This document shows, in pieces, positions 16,102 through 23,811 of a stretch of 36,992 nucleotides of DNA. The stretch comes from a bacterium (GTDB lineage Bacteria > Caldisericota > Caldisericia > UBA6126), in contig JAJFUD010000077.1 of NCBI GenBank assembly GCA_021372585.1, positions 1-36,992 on the forward strand. The letters run 5' to 3'. Under the pieces are notes generated by a model. The model made no database searches. It had not been told where the DNA came from and was given only the letters and a program-made list of their open reading frames with translations. The translations under genes were made by a program, and so were the position numbers. How positions within the stretch are numbered: position 1 is the stretch's first letter; each line of letters opens with the position of its first letter.

Positions 16102-16965
16102 ATGAGTATTCTTATCGATGAAAACACCAAAGTGATTGTGCAGGGAATCACCGGAAGGGATGGCGCATTTCACACCCGGATGATGTTACAATACGGTACG
16201 AAAATTGTGTCCGGGGTGACTCCGGGTAAAGGAGGAACTGTTTTAGAGGGGGTACCGGTATTCAATACTGTAGCAGAGGCAAAACATGCGACAGGTGCTA
16301 ATGCTTCAGTCATCTATGTGCCGGAGAAATTCGCCATGGATGCCATGATTGAAGCGATTGATGCTGAAATCGATCTTGTAATATGTATTACAGAAGGCAT
16401 TCCTATTAATCAGATGATTCTTGTGAACCAGTACTTACAAGGAAAAAATACACGCTTAATCGGACCTAACTGCCCGGGTTTAATCTCACCGGGGAAATCA
16501 AAAATTGGTATTATGCCTGGACAGATCTTTAAGCAAGGTAATGTTGGCGTCGTATCAAAATCCGGAACGTTGACCTATGAAGTGGTTTATCAATTAACCA
16601 ATGCCGGTTTTGGTGAATCCACTTGTATCGGAATCGGGGGCGATCCCATCATCGGGACCAACTTCATTGATGTGCTCTCGCTTTTCCAAAATGATGCCCA
16701 GACTGAATCGATTGTTCTGATTGGGGAAATTGGCGGAGAAGCTGAAGAACAGGCGGCAGAATTCATTTCAAAACAGGTTACGAAAAAAGTGGTGACTTTT
16801 ATTGCAGGCAGGACTGCTCCTCCGGAAAAACGAATGGGTCATGCCGGTGCGATTATCTCAAACGGTAAAGGGACAGCAGAAGGAAAAGTGGCTGCTTTTG
16901 AAGCGGTGGGAGTGCCGGTTGCTAAATTACCCTCTCATATACCGGGACTGCTAGCATGCAAGTAG
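16102..16965 (+). CDS. sucD: Succinate-CoA ligase, alpha subunit
   Basis: A 287-residue CoA-binding subunit of succinyl-CoA synthetase. The Rossmann domain has [20 protein letters not shown] and [10 protein letters not shown]. CoA and interface motifs are [20 protein letters not shown] and [10 protein letters not shown]. The phosphorylated His lies in [15 protein letters not shown] sits 8 nt before the ATG, inside the end of sucC. The last 10 nt overlap the next gene, the YchF-like protein, implying coupled translation. Confidence 0.95.
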   Translation: MSILIDENTKVIVQGITGRDGAFHTRMMLQYGTKIVSGVTPGKGGTVLEGVPVFNTVAEAKHATGANASVIYVPEKFAMDAMIEAIDAEIDLVICITEGIPINQMILVNQYLQGKNTRLIGPNCPGLISPGKSKIGIMPGQIFKQGNVGVVSKSGTLTYEVVYQLTNAGFGESTCIGIGGDPIIGTNFIDVLSLFQNDAQTESIVLIGEIGGEAEEQAAEFISKQVTKKVVTFIAGRTAPPEKRMGHAGAIISNGKGTAEGKVAAFEAVGVPVAKLPSHIPGLLACK

Positions 16966-17957
16966 TCATTCTCGGTAAAGAAGAGAGTAAAGTAGCGGAT
17001 TTTTTTTCCATTATCTCACGAGGGAAGACCAGCACACAGAATAAGAAGTTGTTTGGTTCTGTTTCGGTACCGGATCAGAGAGTAGATGATTTATCCGCTT
17101 TTTTTAAACCCAAAAAAACTACGTACACCCAGTTATCGTTCTTTTCCGTAGATATGGAAACGCCTACTTTTTTTGAGGATGTCAAGACATCAGATCTGAT
17201 TGTGTATATCGTAAAAGCATTTTCAGCATACGAAGGGGATGAAGTGAATCCGCTTTCAGAGATAGAAAATTTTGTTACTTCCCTGAAACTGAAGGATATG
17301 GAAGTATTGGAGAGATTTATCCAGAAGAACAAAAAAGACCTGGGCAAAGCAAAAGAAGTTGAGTCTGCCAGCTTACTATTGTCCGAGATTGAACAATCCG
17401 GTCAGGTGAAAAAGGAAGCATTGTCCAAATATGAGTTTTTAAAACATACTTCTTTGTTGTCCACCCTGCCACTGTTTTTTGTCATTAACCGGGACGAGAA
17501 TGAAATTAAGGAAGAGAGTTTAATCAAAGAGTTGGAAACAAAGTATCGGGATTACCCGATGTTTTCGGTCTCGACTGAGATTGAAAAAGAGCTGATGGAC
17601 ATGGACCGGAACGCTTCCATGGAATTTTTGCAGGCATATCAGATTGAAAAACCCGCTTTAGAGATATTAATTCAACAGATTTACCAACATTTAGGGCTCA
17701 TCACTTTTTTTACGGTTGGTGAAGATGAAGTAAGAGCCTGGACAGTCAAAAAAGGGAGCAATGCCTTTGAGTCTGCCGGGAAAATACATACCGATATCCA
17801 GAAAGGATTTATCAGAGCAGAGATTGTTCATTATAGGGATTTTATAGCTAACCATTTTTCATTTAAAGAAGCCAAAGATAAAGGCGTTTTTTATTTGGAA
17901 GGAAAAGAGTACTTATTGCAGGATGGTGACATTATGCATGTGCGGTTCAATATTTAA
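16956..17957 (+). CDS. YchF/OLA1-like protein with TGS domain and degenerate GTPase motifs
   Basis: A 333-residue protein clearly related to YchF. Family-specific segments remain: [20 protein letters not shown] (37-56), a coiled-coil-like helical insert (about 95-165) and the whole C-terminal TGS/DUF933 region (about 250-333: [48 protein letters not shown]). The nucleotide site is gone: the P-loop position reads GKEESKVAD instead of G-x-x-N-V-G-K-S-T, the D-x-x-G region reads SVDMETP, and the N-K-x-E/D position reads VINRDE. It is intact and in frame, so it is a pseudo-enzyme, not a pseudogene. It overlaps sucD by 10 nt and hutI by 1 nt. Function unknown; ribosome or RNA binding through TGS is possible. 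Confidence 0.88.
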   Translation: MQVVILGKEESKVADFFSIISRGKTSTQNKKLFGSVSVPDQRVDDLSAFFKPKKTTYTQLSFFSVDMETPTFFEDVKTSDLIVYIVKAFSAYEGDEVNPLSEIENFVTSLKLKDMEVLERFIQKNKKDLGKAKEVESASLLLSEIEQSGQVKKEALSKYEFLKHTSLLSTLPLFFVINRDENEIKEESLIKELETKYRDYPMFSVSTEIEKELMDMDRNASMEFLQAYQIEKPALEILIQQIYQHLGLITFFTVGEDEVRAWTVKKGSNAFESAGKIHTDIQKGFIRAEIVHYRDFIANHFSFKEAKDKGVFYLEGKEYLLQDGDIMHVRFNI

Positions 17958-19210
17958 TGGCTTCTTACTTCTTATATAATATTGCCAATCTCGTAGTGGC
18001 GCAGTCAGAAAATGATAAACCACTTCGCGGAAAACGACAGGGAGAGCTGGAGACCATTCCTGATGCCTATATTTTAATCAAGGGGGGGCTGATTGAGGCC
18101 TTCGGCAGAAAAGAGACCTTACTCACTCCACCCCGGGAATATACACCGATGGATATGAAGCAAAGCCTGGTGATGCCAGCTTTTGTTGATCCTCACACCC
18201 ATCTTGTATTTGCCGGCACCCGGGAAAATGAATTTACGATGAGACTTCAAGGGACTTCTTATCTGGATATTTTATCCAAAGGATATGGCATTCATCAGAC
18301 AGTTCAACAGACTGAATCGGCTTCATTTGATGAATTATTGCATCTTGCACAAAACCGCCTGATTGATCTAGAACGATACGGAACCGTTGGTGTTGAAATA
18401 AAGAGCGGATATGGATTGAAACCTGCGGTAGAATTAAAACTGCTTCGTGTGATCCGCGAATTGAAGAAAAATACTCCTCATCCGATCTCCACCACATTTT
18501 TGGCGGCACATGCGCTCCCTATGGAATTTAAAAACAAGCGGGAAGACTATATTCGACAGGTTCTCGAGGAGACGATTCCGGAAGTAGCAAAAGAAGGATT
18601 AGCTGACTTTATCGATGTATTCTGCGAGAAAGATGTTTTTTCCATGGATGAATGCGAGAGAATTCTTCTAAAAGGGGCATCTCTTGGTTTGAGGCCAAAG
18701 CTTCACACGGACGAATTTTATTCCATCGGGGGCATACCGTTAGCTGCCAGAGTAGAGGCAGTATCTGTTGATCACATGATTACTGCGACCGATGAAGATT
18801 TGCAGTCACTTCAGGGGAAAGATACCGTGGCAGTTATTCTTCCCGGTACTTCTTTCAGTATACCTCATACAAAACGGGATTATGCCAGAAAAATCATAGA
18901 GGCTAATATTCCTCTGGCCATCGGTACTGATTTTAATCCGGGTACTTGTATGTGTTACTCTCAGCAAATGATGATGGAACTTTCGGTACTGCTTTATAGT
19001 TTAACTATCAATGAGGCAATCAATGCAATAACTGTCAATGCTAGTTTTGCTGCAGGGTTACACAATAGCACCGGGATGATGAAAGAAGGATATAGAGCGG
19101 ATCTGATCTCGATGAGGGTTAGAGAGGTTAATGAAATAGCTTACCATTGGGGAATTAACAAGATCCAGCGAATTTTTTTATCCGGAGTGAAGGTTGAATT
19201 TGAAGCATGA
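17957..19210 (+). CDS. hutI: Imidazolonepropionase
   Basis: A 417-residue amidohydrolase that opens 4-imidazolone-5-propionate to N-formimino-L-glutamate in histidine degradation. Motifs: FVDPHTHLVFAGTRENEF (metal ligands H80, H82), GVEIKSGYGL, TFLAAHALP (H185), LRPKLHTDEFYSIGG (H250), SVDHMI (H273), VAVILPGTSFS and AIGTDFNPGTC (D325). Length and motif order match HutI. The ATG overlaps the stop of the YchF-like gene by 1 nt (TAATG), so it belongs to the operon starting at 13244. No other hut genes lie in the window. The link to sucCD may be metabolic, since histidine yields glutamate and 2-oxoglutarate. Confidence 0.93.
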   Translation: MASYFLYNIANLVVAQSENDKPLRGKRQGELETIPDAYILIKGGLIEAFGRKETLLTPPREYTPMDMKQSLVMPAFVDPHTHLVFAGTRENEFTMRLQGTSYLDILSKGYGIHQTVQQTESASFDELLHLAQNRLIDLERYGTVGVEIKSGYGLKPAVELKLLRVIRELKKNTPHPISTTFLAAHALPMEFKNKREDYIRQVLEETIPEVAKEGLADFIDVFCEKDVFSMDECERILLKGASLGLRPKLHTDEFYSIGGIPLAARVEAVSVDHMITATDEDLQSLQGKDTVAVILPGTSFSIPHTKRDYARKIIEANIPLAIGTDFNPGTCMCYSQQMMMELSVLLYSLTINEAINAITVNASFAAGLHNSTGMMKEGYRADLISMRVREVNEIAYHWGINKIQRIFLSGVKVEFEA

Positions 19211-19291
19211 TGTTTTACAATACTGGTAAGAATTTAGTTAAACGAACTGATTTTGATGACAATTCTTGCTGAAATATTTTAGGGGGATTCA

Positions 19292-22237
19292 ATGAAAAGA
19301 GGGTTTTTTACGGTTTTAAGTATTTTGGTTGCTTTGGTAATTAGTTTTGGTTTTTTAACTTTTTATTCAAAGCCTGTTTCTGCCATCAATAATTTTAAGA
19401 TGGATGTTGTACCAAGAAAAGTAGGCGTCACTGCCACTTACAAATTTAAATTTTCGATCGAAAAAACAGTCAAAGTGCATGAATGGATAAAACTATGGTG
19501 GCCGAAAGAGTGTACATTGCCGCCATTACCAGAAGATGAACACAAGAGAAAAGAAGAACTCAAAAGAATTATTGAATCGATGAGTATCGGTCTCTCTCCC
19601 TGTTCTTCCTGCCAAGGTTTACCAATTATTGATTATGAGGAAAATTCTTTAAAGTTTAACTCCCATATTGAGTTGGATCCTTCCAAGGAAGGGTACAGAG
19701 ATATTACTGTTACAGTACCGGACATCGTGGGTATCTATAATCCTCAGCAACCTGGAAAGTACCAGTGTAAAGTAGCTACTCAACCGGAGCCCACCGCTGC
19801 GAAATCCGAACTTTTTGAAATTGTAGTCAGTAAGATCGGAGAACCTGAGGGTGCTCCGACTGTTACAGTGTTGCCGTCCACCTATAAATCTGTGGCCAAC
19901 TATAAAATTGGTTATAATGTCGGTTTGGGTGGTTTCCTGAAGGAAGTTGTCGGACTTTTAATGATCCGTTTCCCGGAAGGTACCGTTATGACCAAAACGG
20001 ATATTCCAACGAATGCAATTATCGTGAATGGCACACCTTTAGTGGCAAAACCATCGGTTTCGAAAAGAGAAAAAGCCGGATACCAATTAACCTTTAATAC
20101 CCCGATCATGATTCCGGACAGCGGAAGAGTAGAGATCGAAATTACTGATCGAGCCGGGGTGGTGAATCCTGCTAAGCCAGGCGCCTATAAGTTAGAAGTA
20201 GCGACTTCTGCTGATAAAGAATACGTTGCTTCCAATGAATACATCATTGAAAAGGGAGGCGCATTACTTAAAGTCATTCCACCAAAGGTCAATCGGAAGG
20301 CAGAGTATGCTTTTGCTTTTATTCTGGAAGAGAACACAACGCTGAATACTGGTGACCGTGTATTCGTGAAATTTCCCGAAGGGACTACTATTCCTAAAAC
20401 TTTGGACAAAGCGAATATCCTGATCAATGATACTCCGGTTTCTAATGTTAGTGTTAAAGACCTTGAAATATCAATTTATTCGCCGTTAAGTTTAAAAGCA
20501 GGCGATACCGCTGATATTAAATTCAGCGTGGATAATGGCATTACGAATACAGCAAAAGCGGGCGATATCAAGCTTGGTTATAAACTTCAGAGTGCTGGTG
20601 AATATCTCTATACTACCGCTGTGAATTTGACTGAATCCAAACTTGAACTAAAAGAAGTGGTCATTAATCCGAAAAATGCAAACTCCATCGCGTCATACCA
20701 ATTACCTTTAATCCTTGGTGACAATGGTGCTTTGAAAGACAATGATTTTATTGCGATTCAATTTCCTGAAACCACTAAGATTCCAGATTCTATCCAGACC
20801 AGCTCTATCAAAATAAACAACAGCACCCCTTCCAAAGTTTCCTCAAACGACACTATTCTGAAGATTTTCACCTCTCAAGCTCTTTCTGCAGGGCAAGAGG
20901 TGAATGTGATTATTGAAAAGACGGCCGGCATCAGAAATCCATCAGTTTCTAAAATTGATTATACACTTTCTGTATTTACTAGCCAGGAAGCTGATCAGGT
21001 CGTTTCAGAACCTTTCGAAATTACCCCTCCTCTACCGGAAACTACTGTTCAGATTACCGGAGGAAAGCAGATCCGGGATGATTGGTATGTAGAACCTCCT
21101 CTGGTGGGTTTTACCTGTTCTAATCCTGAAGCTACGGTATATGTTTATTGGGATAATAAAGTAGATCAAGTTATCAAATATAGCGGCATACCGCAACCAT
21201 TAGACCTCGGGCAGTTTGAATCCAAGCTCTATTACTGGGCCGAAGATTCTTTCGGTGTCGAAGAGACAAAGATGGTAATCGTAAAATTAGATACGGTAGG
21301 TCCTGAGATTGTGATTGAAAATCCTACTGAACCGAAAATCTTAACCACCAAGAATATTTTTGAGATTCAAGGCAGAACAACCCAGATCAAGACAGTTCTG
21401 TTCGGTGAGGATGTACTTCAATACGATAAAATTGTTTTTATCAACGGTACAAAAGTAAATGTCAATGATGCAGACGGTACTTTCTCCAAGAATGTAGATT
21501 TAAAAGCCGGAGAAAATACTATTACCATACGAGCAGAAGACATAGCCGGTAATTTTGTCGTGAAAGAGTATATGATTATTTCCGATAGTGTCGCGCCTTC
21601 AATTGAAATTACAAAACCAGCGCTTAATTCGGTAGTGCTGGACAGAAATACAAAAATAGAAGGAAAAACAGATGACCCAGCCGCTTCTATCACTGTCAAT
21701 GGGGAAATTGCCTATGTGGAAAGCGATGGCACTTTCAGTTTTGATTTGAATTTAGAAAAGGTTGGCTTACAGAATATCACTATAGAAGCTGTCGATCCAA
21801 TTGGAAACATCACCAGGAAAGAGACTACTTTTTGGTTTGGCTACACCATTATCCTTCAAATCGGCAATAAAACCGGAACGACGAACGGTGTTGAAAAAAC
21901 AATGAACGTCGCTCCTTTCATTCAGAATTCAAAGACATTGGTGCCCTTCCGATTTATCGGCGAACAACTCGTCGCAGAAATCGGTTTTACATCAGACCCT
22001 AAGACGAAATTGGTTAAAAATGTCACCTATAAATTGGGTATGACGAATATCCAACTGACGATTAATTCAAAGATTGCGTTAGTGAATGGTAAACAAGTAA
22101 CGCTGGATGTACCTGCCCAAATTGTCAAAGGCAGCACTGTTGTGCCTTTACGATTTGTTACAGAAGCCTTAGGCTGTAAAGTGGACTGGGAAAGCAAAGC
22201 CCAGATCATTACCATTACATTTCCTGCAATTGAATAG
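19292..22237 (+). CDS. Large secreted surface-type protein with repeats and copper-amine-oxidase-N-like C-terminus
   Basis: A 981-residue exported protein. The signal peptide is about 1-31 (cleavage near VSA-IN). Four tandem beta-rich repeats of about 125-150 residues follow (about 33-175, 189-316, 325-448, 453-577), each with a motif like VGIYNPQQPGKY or AGVVNPAKPGAY near its end. Next come Ig-like or OmpL47-like segments (about 578-845, including VAPSIEITKPALNSVV). The C-terminus (about 850-981) is a copper-amine-oxidase-N-like domain: LVPFRFIGEQL and VVPLRFVTEALGCKVDWE. Despite the name, that domain is a common wall or surface module in Gram-positive-type and deep-branching bacteria. AGGGGGA precedes the ATG. 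Likely surface layer or adhesive role (inferred). Confidence 0.85.
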   Translation: MKRGFFTVLSILVALVISFGFLTFYSKPVSAINNFKMDVVPRKVGVTATYKFKFSIEKTVKVHEWIKLWWPKECTLPPLPEDEHKRKEELKRIIESMSIGLSPCSSCQGLPIIDYEENSLKFNSHIELDPSKEGYRDITVTVPDIVGIYNPQQPGKYQCKVATQPEPTAAKSELFEIVVSKIGEPEGAPTVTVLPSTYKSVANYKIGYNVGLGGFLKEVVGLLMIRFPEGTVMTKTDIPTNAIIVNGTPLVAKPSVSKREKAGYQLTFNTPIMIPDSGRVEIEITDRAGVVNPAKPGAYKLEVATSADKEYVASNEYIIEKGGALLKVIPPKVNRKAEYAFAFILEENTTLNTGDRVFVKFPEGTTIPKTLDKANILINDTPVSNVSVKDLEISIYSPLSLKAGDTADIKFSVDNGITNTAKAGDIKLGYKLQSAGEYLYTTAVNLTESKLELKEVVINPKNANSIASYQLPLILGDNGALKDNDFIAIQFPETTKIPDSIQTSSIKINNSTPSKVSSNDTILKIFTSQALSAGQEVNVIIEKTAGIRNPSVSKIDYTLSVFTSQEADQVVSEPFEITPPLPETTVQITGGKQIRDDWYVEPPLVGFTCSNPEATVYVYWDNKVDQVIKYSGIPQPLDLGQFESKLYYWAEDSFGVEETKMVIVKLDTVGPEIVIENPTEPKILTTKNIFEIQGRTTQIKTVLFGEDVLQYDKIVFINGTKVNVNDADGTFSKNVDLKAGENTITIRAEDIAGNFVVKEYMIISDSVAPSIEITKPALNSVVLDRNTKIEGKTDDPAASITVNGEIAYVESDGTFSFDLNLEKVGLQNITIEAVDPIGNITRKETTFWFGYTIILQIGNKTGTTNGVEKTMNVAPFIQNSKTLVPFRFIGEQLVAEIGFTSDPKTKLVKNVTYKLGMTNIQLTINSKIALVNGKQVTLDVPAQIVKGSTVVPLRFVTEALGCKVDWESKAQIITITFPAIE

Positions 22238-22264
22238 ATAAGAAAACTATTTAGGAGGTGGAGT

Positions 22265-23650
22265 ATGCGTGTTAATTTTAGAAAGTCGAATAAAAAGCAT
22301 TGCTTAGCTTCTATACTGGCAATTAGTATGGTCTTCCTCTTTCTTTTCCAAGTTGACACAAAAAAGGTAGAGGCAGATGAACCTTTTACTCCATCTCCTG
22401 CCCCATTAATTATTGAACAATTTACTGGGGGAACATGCGGGTATTGTCCTTATGCATCAGCTTATATACAAATAGCGAAACTATCGAAATTTAAAAATGA
22501 AGAATTTGTGACAGCAGCCTACCATAGAGGTGATGCAATGGCAAATTCTGATACGCAAGGCAGAGAAATTTTTTATGGAATTACAGGGATTCCTGCCTTG
22601 GTTTTCAATGGCTCTCAATCTTTAGTTGGATACTCACAATCAGGCTATGGTGATAAGCTCATGAGCTTTATATCTAATGCGCTCTCATCAAGAAAAAACA
22701 TTGCTGATATCTACATTCAGGGTTATAAAGATCCAAAACAGTTTGATATAAAAGTTCGTGCCAATGAATCTTTTGGTAAACGAAAAATTAACCTGGTTGC
22801 TATTATTATGGAGGATTGGGTAAATATTGAAACACCGAATACAGAAGCGTTTCATAGAAATGTTGTGCGGAATATGCCATATGGATCCACAGGTCGGGGA
22901 ATTATATTAAAAGAAGGTGAAATCTTTTCTGAAACCAGAAAATTTGCTCTTCAAACAAAAGCATGGGATCAAGTGGCTGTACTCGCTTTCTTGCAGGATA
23001 TGGATTCGAAAGAAATAGTTGGTAGTGGGTATTTTAAATATAATCCAAAAAAACCAGCTGTTTATTTTTGGGGGAAAGAGCCGTCTTATGAAAACGTACC
23101 TGTTACCACATCGAAAAACAAAGTTAAATTTAATGTTACCGGTGCCTCTGATCTGAAAGAAGTATTTGTAAAAGTCCGTCTGGATAACAGTATTTATCAA
23201 TTAGACAACGTAGAGCTAATCGACGCAGAAATTTCAGAAGAAATGCAAAAAATTGCAACGATAGAAGTAAAGCAGAGTATTGGTGAAGTACGGGTAAAAT
23301 TCAGTGAACCGGTGAACGGCGACGCCACAATTTTTATTGCTACCCTACGCTTCAAAAAGAAAGCGGATAATATTCCTTTTCAAATTATGCGTTTTGGTGC
23401 GATTAATTCAGAAAACCAGACCGCTCCCTTTGAGCTGATCGATTTAAGGCTGCTGTTAGGGTTTAAAGTATCGGAGAATCCTTATGATCTTGATGCCAAC
23501 CTTTCAATAGATGAGGGCGACGTGGCGGTTTTAATGCAGAAATTTGGTTCTACCAAAAATGATAGGGATTTTAACAAAAAATGTGATTTCAATAAGGATA
23601 GTCGTATAGATATTGAGGATCTGGCAGAGCTTATACATAATTTGGAATAA
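22265..23650 (+). CDS. Secreted thioredoxin-fold protein with cohesin-like region and dockerin
   Basis: A 461-residue exported protein, 27 nt after the surface protein gene, with GGAGGTGG before the ATG. The signal peptide is about 1-37. A thioredoxin-like domain (about 45-150) has the redox motif EQFTGGTCGYCPYA (C58, C61) and a cis-Pro loop GITGIPALVFNG (P110). A middle beta-rich region (about 155-255) follows. Residues about 268-395 look like a cohesin-type sandwich (VYFWGKEPSY at its start and FIATLRFKKKADN near its end). Residues about 408-461 are a dockerin-like pair of calcium loops: DLDANLSIDEGDV and DFNKDSRIDIEDLAELI. Possible role: extracytoplasmic disulphide exchange tethered to a surface complex (inferred). 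Confidence 0.85.
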   Translation: MRVNFRKSNKKHCLASILAISMVFLFLFQVDTKKVEADEPFTPSPAPLIIEQFTGGTCGYCPYASAYIQIAKLSKFKNEEFVTAAYHRGDAMANSDTQGREIFYGITGIPALVFNGSQSLVGYSQSGYGDKLMSFISNALSSRKNIADIYIQGYKDPKQFDIKVRANESFGKRKINLVAIIMEDWVNIETPNTEAFHRNVVRNMPYGSTGRGIILKEGEIFSETRKFALQTKAWDQVAVLAFLQDMDSKEIVGSGYFKYNPKKPAVYFWGKEPSYENVPVTTSKNKVKFNVTGASDLKEVFVKVRLDNSIYQLDNVELIDAEISEEMQKIATIEVKQSIGEVRVKFSEPVNGDATIFIATLRFKKKADNIPFQIMRFGAINSENQTAPFELIDLRLLLGFKVSENPYDLDANLSIDEGDVAVLMQKFGSTKNDRDFNKKCDFNKDSRIDIEDLAELIHNLE

Positions 23651-23678
23651 TTTTTTTTTCAATAATCTGCTCAAATAA

Positions 23679-23707
23679 TTGATTATTTTCGATTTGTGAT
23701 GTAAAAT
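23679..23707 (+). promoter_or_regulatory. Candidate promoter of rpoB
   Basis: TTGATT (23679-23684) and TAAAAT (23702-23707) are 17 bp apart. Transcription would begin near 23714, giving a leader of about 100 nt that contains the hairpin at 23756-23775. An AT-only hairpin, AATAATC (23661-23667) with GATTATT (23681-23687), overlaps the -35 box and might weakly terminate the upstream genes. A promoter here is expected because rpoB is cut off from rplJL. Confidence 0.6.
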
Positions 23708-23755
23708 TTCCTTTTGTGTTTTTATTATATTGGTTTTATGGAAAAATATGTGGAT

Positions 23756-23787
23756 GAGGGCTGTTTTTGGCTCTCTTGTGTTTTTTT
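23756..23787 (+). promoter_or_regulatory. Possible attenuator hairpin in the rpoB leader
   Basis: GAGGGC (23756-23761) pairs with GCTCTC (23770-23775), including one G-T pair, around an 8-nt T-rich loop. TTGTGTTTTTTT follows. The 6-bp stem is short, so termination would be partial. It sits 37 nt before the GTG start of rpoB and may set or regulate the level of rpoB transcription. Confidence 0.45.
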
Positions 23788-23811
23788 GATTTTTTAATTA
23801 GGAGATTTATA

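Noticed and set aside
16956-17957. YchF-like gene as a pseudogene
   Set aside because: The frame is intact for 333 codons, overlaps both neighbours exactly, and the C-terminal domain is well conserved; loss of GTPase motifs points to a changed function.
19226-19269. Inverted repeat GTAAGAATT/AATTCTTGC between hutI and the surface protein gene
   Set aside because: It has a 26-nt loop and no T run, and directly precedes a ribosome binding site; it is not a convincing terminator or riboswitch.
23661-23687. AATAATC/GATTATT hairpin after the dockerin gene
   Set aside because: It is AT-dominated with a 13-nt loop and a weak T tract, and overlaps the candidate rpoB promoter; mentioned only as a possibility.
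23767-23811. ATG start giving a 15-residue longer RpoB
   Set aside because: It overlaps the leader hairpin and has no ribosome binding site; the GTG at 23812 has TAGGAG upstream.
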